Source: Panulirus ornatus (taxonomy: Eukaryota > Arthropoda > Malacostraca > Decapoda > Palinuridae). From it: 64,000 nucleotides of DNA. Numbering within the stretch: position 1 is the stretch's first letter; every line of letters begins with the position of its first letter. The notes under the pieces are model-generated. The model was not told the origin of the DNA, made no database searches, and saw nothing but the letters and a program-made list of their open reading frames with translations. The stretch covers positions 15,286,018 through 15,350,017 of the forward strand of contig NC_092236.1 in the NCBI RefSeq assembly GCF_036320965.1. Direction: 5' to 3'. The position numbers and the translations under genes were made by a program. This document shows positions 11,725 through 54,666 of the stretch, piece by piece.

Positions 11725-13289
11725 CTTAGGTCTTTAAATATTTGAAAGTAACGAGATAAGCTTTTACTATCTGATCACGACTTCCCAAGTTATGTCCAAG
11801 GTTAATTTTTAAGTTAAAATGTAACTCATGATGATAAGTCATACAAACAGTGGACCAAAAGAACAGGCAACAAAGAAGAAAAATAAAAAGAGCACTTAGT
11901 GTCAACCATGCTATGCAGGTGGCACCAAAAGCTAATGGATTGCTGTTTATGAACATTTAGACTTAGCCAGGTACTATTATGTTACAGCCCCTTTACTTAG
12001 TGAAACCCAATCATCCAAGAGTATGCAATTATTATACTGTAGGAGAGCGTGCAAAATGTGTCAACAAACCGGTGTAGGTCAGACAAACACCACAGGTGAA
12101 AAATATAACGATACTGATAACCTACATTTTTCTTTTAACTATTTTGCAAGGGGAACTAAAAAACTTTGGAGAATAGCAAGATTGGTCAGTTCAACCCTCA
12201 TTATTTTGTCACACTCTAACGTGAACCCTAAAGCCAAATTACAAAAATAATGTAAAACCAACTAATTATTTAAGCAGACTAGGTATCCATCCATCACTTA
12301 CTTTACTTTATTTCATTAGTTCTAATTATATGTAATGCAGACAAAATATTTGTTCCATATCACTACACATGTAACAAAGAAAGTCCATGGTTAACACTGT
12401 CTCCATGCTCAAATGTCTCAGAACTTTAGACTAAATATGCATCCCTGGAAACAGAAGGGAATTGAATTAAGAATTATGGCAAAATAATTGATGATTATGT
12501 GTAAAAGTAGAAAAACTGCCTCAAATAACTCTAAAGTCATCATTTAATCATAAACTGGAAAGAAACCCAGCCACCTCAAAAACATTCAAATACAGTATTC
12601 CTCCTCAAAACATTCAGATACAGTATCCCTAAAAGGACAGGTCCTGCTTTGACTCTTCTTTAGCTAAGCATGATGCATAAACATGTGCTGATTCTTTTTT
12701 TTCAATGATTTTACTCATTTTCACAGTAGACAAAAGTACCCTGCAAGTTGAAAACAAAGAAATAATAATTTGCCTTAAACATATCTAACAACAAGAAGCA
12801 GCAGTAAAAACAACAAACTTAGTTCCCATTTACTCGATTCTCAATGTGCATTATCAGTAATATGAAAACAGTAAATTAGTTCAGTTGAGTTAACTTGATT
12901 TTCTGTTTGAGTCATACAAAAATATATATAAAATCATACACTAACCAAATTCACCTTGGTTTAGTTCATATTCAATTACCATAACAGTTTCCCAGTGTTA
13001 TAATTCCAAGCATTAATAATCATTATAACAGCATCTACTTAAAGCCCATTTATCAGAGATGACATTTTATACAGGAAAAGTTAATATGTATAAAACTTAT
13101 CTCCAAGTACTCCATTGACAACTGCGATGTTTAATGGTATGATACTTTGCTAAATATTTGCGACATCTTCCCTGATGTACATTCTTCTCACATCTTCTAC
13201 GATCACCATGGAGGTATTAATATACTGCAAAGAGTAAACTGTGATCAATGATTCTTGGATAATTCTAAAGGAAAAGGAGATGAAAAGCA
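11725..13289. other. AT-rich stretch, no recognisable feature
   Basis: A short direct repeat (AAAACATTCA-AATACAGTAT / AAAACATTCAGATACAGTAT) lies at 12580-12630. A minus-strand AATAAA occurs at 12307-12312. No exon identified. Confidence 0.4.
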
Positions 13290-14280
13290 CCATTTTTTAC
13301 AGAAAGAGGCTAAGGTCCTAGGTGCACCACAGAATGTGAGAAAAGAGAAGTCAGTGTCTGTTGGGGGAGAGATTAGGTATGTTTGTAGGTACAATAGTAT
13401 TAATGGTGTTGTATGTATGTACATATGTATGTAAGTTTCAGGCCCTTAGTGCAAAGGAATGGAAGAGGGTGAATGTTTTCAATATGAAATGCCTCAGCAC
13501 AATGTTCTTATTATAACTATTGACATGGCACAGGCAAAACAAGCACTGATCAAGGTCATCTCACATGAAATGAAAAAAGCAAGAGAAAAAGAACAAACAA
13601 ATTCATCAAAGCTCCATAAGTGTTTGTAGACCTCACACTTAATAGTAGAAAGGTTAGAGGGAAAAAAGGAAAAGAACCTTCACTGTTTGAGGAAAGGAGG
13701 AGGTATCATAACTGCCAATCCATGTGTGGCTGGTCTCTAAACAGAAATTAAGGGAAACAAAAGCCAAATGCATGCCTTGGGTCCAAGTTGCTTTGATGGC
13801 CCTGTGTAAGGCATTCTGAGTGTATAAAGAATGATAGCATAAAAGGAAAAGTATGGTATCGAGTCCAGTATGACATGAGATGCCAGGGTGTACTTAAGTA
13901 TGGACATATGAAGACAAGAAGAGAAAGACTAATTATGAGATGTGGAGGAAGCAAGGAGGAGAGGGAGACCTTGAAGGATATGGAAGAATGGAATGAAGGA
14001 GGCTTTGGGATACTGGAGCCTAAACATTCAGAAAGGTGAAAGGTATGCAGGGGATAGTATGATCTGAACTAATGTGGTAAGCAGGGGAAACATGCAGTCA
14101 TTGGATTGAACTAAAGCATATGAAGTGATCTGGGGAAATAATGGAATAGTCAGTATGGTTCTGCTTTGGATGGCAGGCACTGATTTTGGTATATCATACA
14201 TGAAAACTAGAAAGGCAATGTATGCAAATGAGGTCCCTCTTCATTCATTTTCTTTTGAGTGCATTTCTCAATGAAATAAG
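13290..14280 (+). mobile_element. Divergent LINE-A relative, interrupted
   Basis: 13290-13510 aligns by eye to the LINE-A stretch for GAKILGALKNVW ... [15 protein letters not shown] ... [10 protein letters not shown]. 13884-14280 aligns to [11 protein letters not shown] ... [12 protein letters not shown] and the start of the 3' UTR. About 370 unassigned bases lie between. No open frame survives. Confidence 0.6.
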
Positions 14281-14552
14281 AGTAAAAGAAAGGCATTAAA
14301 ACATATTTCTGGAAGATACACAATGAAAGTCTGAACTCCTGTGATAAGTACACAAAATAAAGCCACACCCTAAAGTCTTAAGAGACCATTGGAATCAGCT
14401 GGAAAATTTCAAATTCATAATCGATTCAATAATCCTGTAAAAATAAACTAGTTTTAATTTGAAACTTGCATATTCAAGATAGTATATAACACTAGATTCA
14501 CCATCCCTACCTTGCCCATTAAAATAACAGCAGTATCCAGCACAATCATCAT
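14281..14552 (-). other. Probable start of Prps 3' UTR
   Basis: AT-rich sequence directly downstream of the Prps stop. An ATTAAA (minus strand) lies about 95 bases after the stop at 14453-14458, and a canonical AATAAA only at 12307-12312. Neither can be chosen without transcript data. Confidence 0.4.
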
Positions 14553-44443
<29,891 letters not shown>

Positions 44444-44580
44444 TCTTAAGGGCGGATGTATCTCACGAGGAGAGTCTTTAAGGAGAAATGCTAGACAATC
44501 GTTGAAGACTCCCTTGGAGACCGTCTTCCCGTCTGCTACTGCTGCGAGCATTCCAATAATGATGATGGCTCATGTTCAAA
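44444..44580 (-). promoter_or_regulatory. Prps 5' leader with an in-frame upstream ATG
   Basis: The Prps reading frame stays open upstream of the family-type start. An in-frame ATG at 44551-44549 would add 36 residues ([14 protein letters not shown]...). A further ATG at 44573-44571 is in another frame and overlaps this leader as a possible upstream ORF. Typical cytosolic PRPS starts at MPNIKIF, so I take this as leader. An isoform with an N-terminal extension cannot be excluded. No TATA box was identified. Confidence 0.4.
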
Positions 44581-45738
<1,158 letters not shown>

Positions 45739-46984
45739 ATACTTTGTCGCTGTCTCCCGCGTCTGCGAGGTAGCGCAAGGAAACAGACGAAAGAAATGGC
45801 CCAACCCCCCCCATACACATGTACATACGTCCACACACGCAAATATACATACCTACACAGCTTTCCATGGTTTACCCCAGACGCTTCACATGCCTTGATT
45901 CAATCCACTGACAGCACGTCAACCCCTGTATACCACATCGCTCCAATTCACTCTATTCCTTGCCCTCCTTTCACCCTCCTGCATGTTCAGGCCCCGATCA
46001 CACAAAATCTTTTTCACTCCATCTTTCCACCTCCAATTTGGTCTCCCTCTTCTCCTCGTTCCCTCCACCTCCGACACATATATCCTCTTGGTCAATCTTT
46101 CCTCACTCATTCTCTCCATGTGCCCAAACCATTTCAAAACACCCTCTTCTGCTCTCTCAACCACGCTCTTTTTATTTCCACACATCTCTCTTACCCTTAC
46201 GTTACTCACTCGCTCAAACCACCTCACACCACACATTGTCCTCAAACATCTCATTTCCAGCACATCCATCCTCCTGCGCACATCTCTATCCATAGCCCAC
46301 GCCTCGCAACCATACAACATTGTTGGAACCACTATTCCTTCAAACATACCCATTTTTGCTTTCCGAGATAATGTTCTCGACTTCCACACATTTTTCAAGG
46401 CTCCCAAAATTTTCGCCCCCTCCCCCACCCTATGATCCACTTCCGCTTCCATGGTTCCATCCGCTGACAGATCCACTCCCAGATATCTAAAACACTTCAC
46501 TTCCTCCAGTTTTTCTCCATTCAAACTCACCTCCCAATTGACTTGACCCTCACCCCTACTGTACCTAATAACCTTGCTCTTATTCACATTTACTCTTAAC
46601 TTTCTTCTTCCACACACTTTACCAAACTCAGTCACCAGCTTCTGCAGTTTCTCACATGAATCAGCCACCAGCGCTGTATCATCAGCGAACAACAACTGAC
46701 TCACTTCCCAAGCTCTCTCATCCCCAACAGACTTCATACTTGCCCCTCTTTCCAGGACTCTTGCATTTACCTCCCTAACAACCCCATCCATAAACAAATT
46801 AAACAACCATGGAGACATCACACACCCCTGCCGCAAACCTACATTCACTGAGAACCAATCACATTCCTCTCTTCCTACACGTACACATGCCTTACATCCT
46901 CGATAAAAACTTTTCACTGCTTCTAACAACTTGCCTCCCACACCATATATTCTTAATACCTTCCACAGAGCATCTCTATCAACT
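45739..46984 (-). mobile_element. LINE-A copy, uninterrupted RT palm to C-terminus
   Basis: Short 3' UTR, then 340 open residues (45919-46941): GGKLLEAVKSFYRGCKACVR, NVGLRQGCVMSPWLFNLFMDG (in segments), [50 protein letters not shown] and [16 protein letters not shown]. No stop or shift. 5' end at 46984, followed by a 35-bp inverted piece of its own sequence. Confidence 0.94.
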
Positions 46985-47013
46985 TTGTATGTAGCATTTA
47001 TGGATCTGGAGAA

Positions 47014-47019
<6 letters not shown>
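46985..47019 (+). mobile_element. Micro-inverted 5' end of the 45739-46984 LINE-A copy
   Basis: TTTGTATGTAGCATTTATGG...GAAGGCATAT in sense orientation encodes LYVAFMDLEKA, exactly the segment that should come next in the minus-strand copy. It is the signature of a very short 5' inversion. Confidence 0.85.

Positions 47020-47059
<40 letters not shown>
47020..47059. repeat. (TA)n microsatellite
   Basis: About 20 TA units at the 5' end of the micro-inverted LINE-A. Confidence 0.95.
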
Positions 47060-47062
<3 letters not shown>

Positions 47063-47142
47063 CTTATGAACGCGCACTCTCATAGAACACGATACCCTCA
47101 AGACAGCCAGGATTCGAATTCTGACTGTTGGAAGGTATTGTG
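47060..47142 (+). repeat. tRNA-like (B-box) repeat fragment between microsatellites
   Basis: Contains GATACCCTCAAGACAGCCAG and GGATTCGAATTCTGACTG, a B-box-like motif. It is flanked by (TA)n and (TATC)n. Too short to assign firmly. Confidence 0.3.
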
Positions 47143-47157
47143 ATATCTATCTATCTA

Positions 47158-47200
<43 letters not shown>
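47143..47200. repeat. (TATC)n followed by (TA)n
   Basis: Four to five TATC units, then about 20 TA units. The T-rich tail of a partner element follows. Confidence 0.93.
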
Positions 47201-47202
<2 letters not shown>

Positions 47203-47383
47203 TTTTTTCTTTCATACTATTCGCCATTTCCCGCGTTAGCGAGATATCGATAAGAACAGAGGACTAGGCCTTTGAAGGAATATCCTCACCTGGCCCCATT
47301 CTCTGTTCCTTCTTTTGCCTTCTACAACACGCAGGGAATACGTGGGAAGCATTTTTGTTCTCTCTCCTATCCCCAGGGATATA
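47201..47383 (-). mobile_element. LINE-A partner element with internal deletion
   Basis: CATACTATTCGCCATTTCCC, TTAGCGAGATATCGATAAGA, CCTGGCCCCATTCTCTGTTC, then CTTTTG directly followed by CCTTCTACAACACGCAGGG (the A-rich run and GGATTTCCAGCC block are lost). Head CCTATCCCCAGGG. Confidence 0.85.
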
Positions 47384-47390
47384 TATATGT

Positions 47391-48948
47391 ATGACTCATG
47401 GTGAGGTGCCTGAGGATTGGCGGAATGCGTGCATAGTGCCATTGTACAAAGGCAAAGGGGATAAGAGTGAGTGCTCAAATTACAGAGGTATAAGTTTGTT
47501 GAGTATTCCTGGTAAATTATATGGGAGGGTATTGATTGAGAGGGTGAAGGCATATACAGAGCATCAGATTGGGGAAGAGCAGTGTGGTTTCAGAAGTGGT
47601 AGAGGATGTGTGGATCAGGTGTTTGCTTTGAAGAATGTGAGAAATACTTAGAAAAGCAAATGGATTTGTATGTAGCATTTATGGATCTGGAGAAGGCATA
47701 TGATAGAGTTGATAGAGATGCTCTGTGGAAGGTATTAAGAATATATGGTGTGGGAGGCAAGTTTTTAGAAGCAGTGAAAAGTTTTTATCGAGGATGTAAG
47801 GCATGTGTACGTGTAGGAAGAGAGGAAAGTGATTGGTTCTCAGTGAATGTAGGTTTGCGGCAGGGGTGTGTGATGTCTCCATGGTTGTTTAATTTGTTTA
47901 TGGATGGGGTTGTTAGGGAGGTGAATGCAAGAGTTTTGGAAAGAGGGGCAAGTATGAAGTCTGTTGGGGATGAGAGAGCTTGGGAAGTGAGTCAGTTGTT
48001 GTTCGCTGATGATACAGCGCTGGTGGCTGATTCATGTGAGAAACTGCAGAAGCTGGTGACTGAGTTTGGTAAAGTGTGTGAAAGAAGAAAGTTAAGAGTA
48101 AATGTGAATAAGAGCAAGGTTATTAGGTACAGTAGGGTTGAGGGTCAAGTCAATTGGGAGGTGAGTTTGAATGGAGAAAAACTGGAGGAAGTGAAGTGTT
48201 TTAGATATCTCGGAGTGGATCTGACAGCGGATGGAACCATGGAAGCGGAAGTGGATCATAGGGTGGGGGAGGGGGCGAAAATTCTGGGAGCCTTGAAGAA
48301 TGTGTGGAAGTAGAGAACATTATCTCGGAAAGCAAAAATGGGTATGTTTGAAGGAATAGTGGTTCCAACAATGTTGTATGGTTGCGAGGCGTGGGCTATG
48401 GATAGAGTTGTGCGCAGGAGGATGGATGTGCTGGAAATGAGATGTTTGAGGACAATGTGTGGTGTGAGGTGGTTTGATCGAGTAAGTATTGTAAGGGTAA
48501 GAGAGATGTGTGGAAATAAAAAGAGCGTGGTTGAGAGAGCAGAAGAGGGTGTTTTGAAATGGTTTGGGCACATGGAGAGAATGAGTGAGGAAAGATTGAC
48601 CAAGAGGATATATGTGTCGGTGGTGGAGGGAACGAGGAGAAGAGGGAAACCAAATTGGAGGTGGAAAGATGGAGTGAAAAAGATTTTGTGTGATCGGGGC
48701 CTGAACATGCAGGAGGGTGAAAGGAGGGCAAGGAATAGAGTGAATTGGAGCGATGTGGTATACCGGGGTTGACGTGCTGTCAGTGGATTGAATCAGGGCA
48801 TGTGAAGCGTCTGGGGTAAACCATGGAAAGCTGTGTAGGTAGGTATATTTGCGTGTGTGGACGTATGTATATACATGTGTATGGGGGTGGGTTGGGCCAT
48901 TTCTTTCGTCTGTTTCCTTGCGCTACCTCGCAAACGCGGGAGACAGCG
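47391..48948 (+). mobile_element. LINE-A copy, RT to short 3' UTR
   Basis: Starts MTHGEVPEDWRNACIVPLYK. A 4-base loss near 47638 shifts the frame. Open 47606-48313 with FMDLEKAYDRVDRDALWKVL, GLRQGCVMSPWLFNLFMDG and LLFADDTALVADSCEKLQ. A TCG-to-TAG stop at 48311-48313 follows, then open again to 48770-48772. The 3' UTR ends GGGAGACAGCGG with A11 and (TA)n. Confidence 0.93.
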
Positions 48949-48951
48949 GAA

Positions 48952-49025
<74 letters not shown>
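48949..49025. repeat. A-tail and (TA)n
   Basis: A11 then about 33 TA units, right after the LINE-A 3' end. Confidence 0.95.
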
Positions 49026-49029
<4 letters not shown>

Positions 49030-50098
49030 GAGTAAATCGCAATTCATTCATATTTCGCACATTCGGAAGAGCAAATGCGACGACAAGGACTTAAGAGAGA
49101 TGAAAAAGAACTGATAACATCTACGACACATAACAGCGCGTACCCACATGAGTGTACCCATTGTTTTTGTTAAATTATTCAGTGCTGACGGTGAGTTGCC
49201 ATCATCAAATTATTTTCCTGGCATTTGTATCATGATTTCTGCAGTATGCACCATTATGTGATATTGTTTTCAGGAACTGCCAATGCATCCACGCTACTCT
49301 TTAATGTCTTCGACTTTTTTTAGGCGGTGGTTATTATTCCGTACGTTTTACACAGGGCAGCTCCGTAAAACATAAGTGTAAACGTTCGCTATCATAATCT
49401 AAGGCAAGCTCATCTTTTACGGAACCATTAGTCACTAAGTTTTCCATACCTATTCTCACAGACGAATTTAGACCCATGGAGGCCCTGAGGTAACTGAGAT
49501 TGTGGTGGTCCCAATGTCGTTCGTATTCAACGTGGTCTTACGAACGCAGTTAGCATTTTTTTTTTTTTTCCGAGGGCCGAGGACAGCACAAAAACCAGTC
49601 CGGCAGCCGCATGCGGCCGGACCTCGGGTTAGACACCGGTGTGAACTACAGTTACTACCATTCGCTTACTTGCTCCTACAAAGACATGAATAATAAGGCT
49701 GCGACTAACGTCTGGGTGCTTTTCAATAGTACAGCTTAAGCAGCTTCAGATTTTTAGTGGAACAGAGTAACACAAACCATAACACGTGATAATTTGAACG
49801 AAGACAATCGCAAACCTAATAACAAACCGATTTTTTTTTTTTGCTTAATTGTCAAATATAAAGTTATAATGAAAATTACATTATTCTTAGTGGCCTCAAA
49901 GGTGTGGGGGCCCAGAGACATCTACCTCTGCCTTTTTGTGAGCACGGCCCTGTCTAGAAAGAAACTGTCTGGTGAGTTTATCAGTCATATTAGAGTCACC
50001 ACTAGTTCTTACACCGAAGGTTGGTTGGTTAGGATGTTCCGGATTTAGGCCTGTCAACTGCCAAGGTCATAAAAGCCGTCTATGTCAAGCTACATACG

Positions 50099-50102
<4 letters not shown>
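49026..50102. other. Unassigned unique-looking sequence
   Basis: Less AT-rich than its surroundings. No exon or repeat recognised. Confidence 0.4.

Positions 50103-50177
<75 letters not shown>
50103..50177. repeat. (TA)n microsatellite without an adjacent element
   Basis: About 37 TA units. The only long TA tract in the window with no retroelement terminus touching it. Confidence 0.95.
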
Positions 50178-50182
<5 letters not shown>

Positions 50183-50499
50183 ATTTCAAAATCTTCCTCA
50201 GATGACCAAGTTAATTTAAAGATCACATACACTTTCATCCCGAATCTGATGAAAAAAAGTTCATCACATGGAACGATGGTGGTGGACGGTCATGACTAAT
50301 TCTCATCCCAAATCTGGCGGAAGCATTGCGTCTCTTGCCTCAATACTTCTGTTTAAATATTATTCGATGGTCTTTTTATTAGAGCCTGTATGATTTGTAT
50401 TGCTTTTCCTCTGTTTCTCATGTACTTCCACTACATTTAAAAGCGTTAATAGCATGCGGGACAAAGTAAACTACTTGTAGTAGTTACCGTTACTGACCA

Positions 50500-50665
50500 T
50501 GAAAAAGCATAGGCTAACAAAGGATCAGACCCGAATGGGTTCGAATCGTGGGTACGGCAGTCGGCCTGCACTCAATCCAGATGTTTATCCTCCCCTCGGC
50601 GCGGGTCAATAAATGGGCATCTGGCTTAAGGTGCAGTTCGTGTGTGCATACATACATTAACAGGA
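50500..50665 (+). mobile_element. tRNA-derived SINE fragment
   Basis: B-box-like GGTTCGAATCG followed by GGCAGTCGGCCTGCACTCAA, CCAGATGTTTATCCTCCCCT and GGGTCAATAAATGGGCATCT-GGCTTAAGG. Collinear with the copy at 18105. Confidence 0.6.
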
Positions 50666-51029
50666 GTAAAGATACGGTAAATACATACATCAGTTCAGAA
50701 CCCTCTCCCCGTAACACAAACAGTAATCACAATGAAAAAAGGACGACAGTGGAAACAGGCTCAGCATGGCGTGCTCCCCGCTTGAGGCACTTTACAACTT
50801 GTTCAGGCTTGTTGCTGAAAATTTTATTTGTATTGCACTGAATTAGATCTAAATGATAAAAAGGACATTGTACTTGCTCGCTCAGCATGTTTGTCCACAT
50901 GGGTGAGGGTGGGGGGGGAGAGCAAAAGGGGACAGGGAATTTCCTTCCAAGGAAAACTGCATTAAGCAATTAACAATCTACACCATACCGAGAGGGACTT
51001 TACTCTTGTGGGGCCCAGTCTCTTACCCT

Positions 51030-51860
51030 TACTCTGCTGATATAAACGTTAAAATTCTGTAAGCTAGCCACATTCAGTCTCATAATTATGTTTATTCAAG
51101 TAATCCACAGCCTTTAATAAAAAAAAGTTGGTTTTTACTCTTTCCTGACAATATTTTTGCTTAATGCCATGAAATGTCCTCAGCTTTTTCCATCCTTGCA
51201 TTTTTCAAAGATCAATCAGCTATCTACATCATCAATCTGGTTTAAAAACTTTGAGGTTGTATAAAGGTCACCCCTTAGTCTTTTCTCTTCCATGATATAA
51301 ATCTAAAGCCTCTAGCCTTCCTGTAGAACTCAGCTCTCCTGATTTTAGTACCATCTTACCTGCCTTCCTCAGGACCTTCTTTTAGTTCTCTATGCTTTAT
51401 GCAGTGACCAAACTTTAGAACTATACTCTAGTTCTGGCCTAATGTAGGATATAAACTGTTTGCTGATTATTTCCTTATGTACATAGTTCGTAGGTTTTCC
51501 AATATCTGCTGAAGACAATCTGTCTCCTTTCCTGTTCTATTAATGAGGAACTCTGTTGGCAGGAAGTTACTCCATCAACAACTACTGCAAGGGAATGGCC
51601 TGAAAGAGAGCTATGCAGTAGGGAAGAGAGAGAAAGGAACAAAAACCAAAGGAGGGAAATTCAGTGGGCAAAGACTTGTGTCATACCCAGTCAAATGCTT
51701 TGAAGATTTCGATGGCCACGACAAAAGCTTCAATAAAATCCCTGTGAGAGGAGGACCAGAGATGAGTCATACAGGAAAGATCACCAATAGACCTAGTTCT
51801 GCAAACTCCATATTGGTCATGAAAAAGAGGGAAATGGTTTTCTAAGCATTTGAAAAAGTG
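51030..51860 (-). mobile_element. CR1-like LINE fragment with internal deletion
   Basis: Minus strand reads (from 51840) RSIGDLSCMTHLWSSSHRDF, IEAFVVAIEIFKAFDWV, HKSLPTEFPSFGF (RT motif with A-F-D), then jumps to ISYIRPELEYSSKVW and the C-terminal block EEKRLRGDLYTTSKFLNQID-DVDS near 51200-51300. These are typical CR1/L2-group landmarks. Several stops. Confidence 0.7.
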
Positions 51861-51949
51861 GAAGGAAGAGAGAGTTTCAGACTATGGTACTTTTGTTTCC
51901 ACATCTCTTTCATTATAAGGGAATACATCTATTTAACTCTTTGTGCTTA

Positions 51950-52640
51950 CCTTCTCACTCTCTTTCAGTTAGATTAGTCTGGCAATGACTGCTCCTCACA
52001 AGTACCTGTAGCTCATCTAGACTGATGTTCCATCTCCTTCAGTGTTGTTCCTCTCAAGAAGAGTAATCACTCAGTATAGGTCTCCAAATTCTGGATCTTC
52101 CCACAGGCTGTGTACTAAATGTAGGCCATTTGCATAACTTTCATTGCAGGTAGTTATGAAAACTACAATAGGCTCCACACCCATCTCACTCTGAATATGG
52201 ACATCATGATTCTTTTACTGCTAGTCTTAGATGTCAACTTCCAGGTTTCTGAGACATTATAGATGACAGGACTTTGTATTATGGTACTGATGGTCACTTT
52301 AACTTTACTTGGAATATTTCTATCTTTTATCACTAGATATAGTGAATTTCAATCTGCTATAAACTTTTCTATTCACCTTATTTCTTTTTTAATTATTCCA
52401 CTGTCATTAGAATTAACTCTTAGATAAATGAAGAAATTTACCTTAGTTTTTCTCCATTAATCCATAACTCGCAAACATTTTTCTCTCTACTTACCATCAT
52501 ATTTATTAATCTTCAGCTTCATTCCCTTCTCTTCCAAGCTATGATGCCTTCTGTTCAGAACAACCTGCAGTTCTTCTAGGCTTTCTGAAATCAAAGCAAT
52601 GTCAGCAGTATAAGTGAAAGTCAAAACATGTCCAATGTCA
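51950..52640 (-). mobile_element. Old LINE RT fragment
   Basis: Minus strand contains ADIALISESLEELQVVLNRR, HHSLEEKGMKLKINKYDGK near 52470-52620, i.e. the RT catalytic Y/F-A-D-D neighbourhood (here A-D-I) and the following helix. The rest is decayed. Family not assigned. Confidence 0.55.
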
Positions 52641-52664
52641 TATTGAATGTCTCAATATTGTCTA

Positions 52665-53690
52665 TTTCTTACAAAAGGGGGCGATTGTGTTGTTTATTGG
52701 CTAGTTATGATTTTTGGTGTATGCATAGCTCATGGCGAGATGTCCAAGAATTGACGGAATGCCTTTATAATGCCATTGTATAAAGGCAAGGAGGAGAAAA
52801 GTGAATGTTCAAATTACAGTTGTATAAGTTTCCTGAACGTATTTTTCTCAAATTACAGTTGTATGAGTTTGCTGAGAATATTTTTTAAGTTGCATAGAAG
52901 AGGTGATTAAGAGGTTGGTGGCATGCACAGGGTATCAGAGTGAGGAGGAATATTGTGGTTTCAGGAATGGTAGATCATGTATGGACCAGGTGTTACAGAA
53001 TGTTGTTTGAGAAGTACTCAAAGAAACAGCAGGATTTGTACAAGGCATTTGTGTATCTAGAGAAAGCACATGTTGAGGTTGATAAAGATACTTGGTGGTA
53101 GGTGTAATGAACATATGGTGTGGGAAGAAACTATCATAAGCAATGAAGAGTTTCGATAAAAGAGTAAGATGTATGTGTGAATAGAGAGGAATGTGAGTGG
53201 CTCTAGTTAAAGGGTCTGCAGCTGGTGTGTGTAATGTCACTATGGGTGTTTACTCTGTTTAGGGATGGAGAAGTGAAGGAAGTGAATGTGAAGGTCTTAG
53301 AGAGTGGAACAATTCTGCAATCTGTTGGGTGTGGTTGGGTCTGAAAGATAACACAGTTACAGTTTCCTCATGACAAGGAGCTAATATATTCAAATGAAAA
53401 ACTGCTGAAGCTGGTTTCTGAGTTTGGGAGAGGGTGTGATAGAAGGAAGTCGAGAGAAAATGTGAATAAAAGTAAGATTATTAGGATTAGCAGTAGAGAG
53501 ATACAGCTTCGTTGTATGAGTGTGCATATGGAAGTGGCTGCTTTAAATACATGGAAGTGGACATGGCAGCAAATGGAACCATTGCAGCTGAAGTGAGCCA
53601 CAGTGTTTGTGAACAAGCTAAGGTTTTGGGAACTGGGAGGTTGTGGAAAACTAAATTTTAGTTTCACTTCAGTGCCCAAAAAATATTTTC
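52665..53690 (+). mobile_element. Divergent LINE-A relative, decayed
   Basis: Collinear with LINE-A: ...KGGDCVVYWLVMIFGVC, AHGEMSKN, NAFIMPLYKGKEEKSECSNY, then FMD-, GLQLVCVMSLW-, and the RT end to GALKNVW-like. A 43-45 base stretch (CAAATTACAGTTGTATAAGT...) is tandemly duplicated at 52808-52890. No frame survives. Confidence 0.65.
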
Positions 53691-54036
53691 CTTGATTATG
53701 TTCAGTCCCACAGCTTTTAGCTAACTGCTACATGGAGTACTAATCTGAATGTGTGAGAAAAGGGATTCTTTAATAGCAATGAAAATATAATGTTTTAGCA
53801 CTTTATATTTCTATATAGGAAATGCCTTCACAAGTCACTTCAGCATGATATTCAAGGTTTTCTTTCATGTTCTCTTATTCAAGAATGGCTAATGATATAA
53901 AACTTAAGTCTTTCACTGATTACCTATGCTATAAATGCCCTATCCCCAGCATTTGTAATACATCACTTTTTCTTCATTATCACATGAAGCTTCCCTCATA
54001 TTTGCAGTGCTCAATAAAAGCATTTTTACAAATTAA
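53691..54036. other. Unassigned AT-rich sequence
   Basis: No feature seen between the old LINE and the candidate polyadenylation signal. Confidence 0.35.
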
Positions 54037-54042
54037 TTTATT
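54037..54042 (-). terminator. Candidate polyadenylation signal AATAAA
   Basis: Canonical AATAAA on the minus strand about 305 bases downstream of the stop of the terminal exon ending at 54344. The spacing fits an ordinary 3' UTR. Confidence 0.45.
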
Positions 54043-54343
54043 TTGTTTGAATTATGATTGCAATCAATGAATTATGTTACCTGATAGTATCTCCCTCTTA
54101 TGTGTAATATATAGATACACAAGTAAACCTGACTGACATAAATTTTCAAATCATGTGATATAAACAAAGTAAACTAGCACATCCTATGAAGTCTTTATCG
54201 GCTTAAATACTATGAAATAATACAAGTACAATTTATGATTTTACATGTGTAATTCTATGTACAGTTTCTAATACTGAACACTAAATCTGAATGAAATGAT
54301 TAATTTATGGCATGAATGATGAGAAAGTACATCAATAAAGATG

Positions 54344-54666
54344 CTAAAATACACACAACTTTTTAATATTCTTCCTGCTCTGCTGTTCACCTTGCACCTT
54401 CCTTTCAGCTTCTTGTAGTCTCTGTAGTTCTGTTTTCTTACTTTGTAGTTTACTATTGATAACAGATAAAGCAGCCTGATTGCCACTTTGCCTCTCTCTT
54501 GTTCCCTCCATCTTTTCTACTTCTTTTCGAAGCTGACGAATATTTTCACTCAACTGGTAATTCTTTTTATTAAGGTCCTTGATGGAGTCTTTTTGCAGTG
54601 CAGATTTGCTGACATTAATTACTGGCTTTGGGTTTGACTCATCTTTGCTGTCTTCAAAGCTTTGAT
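54344..54666 (-). CDS. Terminal exon of a host gene; ZGPAT-like coiled-coil C-terminus
   Basis: Open from the acceptor TTTCATTTCAG (just before 54666) to a stop at 54344-54346, about 106 residues. The first half is acidic and Ser-rich (DQSFEDSKDESNPKP). The second is a strongly charged heptad-like coiled coil (LNKKNYQLSENIRQLRKEVE ... LQSKKTELQRLQEAERKVQ). It ends in a basic tail EQQSRKNIKKLCVF. The tail and its arrangement (EQ, RK, KK, final F) resemble the C-terminus of ZGPAT, the CCCH/G-patch transcriptional repressor and spliceosome-associated protein, as I remember it. The CCCH and G-patch exons are not in the window, so the name is tentative. The coding composition differs clearly from the surrounding repeats. 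Confidence 0.6.

Noticed and set aside
12307..12312. AATAAA on the minus strand as the Prps polyadenylation site
   Set aside because: 2.2 kb downstream of the stop in AT-rich DNA, where the hexamer is common; cannot be chosen without transcripts.
48793..49114. Frames in the LINE-A 3' UTR and TA tracts ([20 protein letters not shown]..., poly-YI)
   Set aside because: Translations of the repeated 3' UTR and of (TA)n; present in both orientations and not coding.
49502..49693. 63-codon plus-strand frame with basic tail
   Set aside because: No family resemblance; passes through a poly(T) run; length expected by chance.
51543..51845. 100-codon plus-strand frame
   Set aside because: It is the shadow of a CR1-like RT segment on the minus strand (RSIGDLSC...AFDWV...HKSL).
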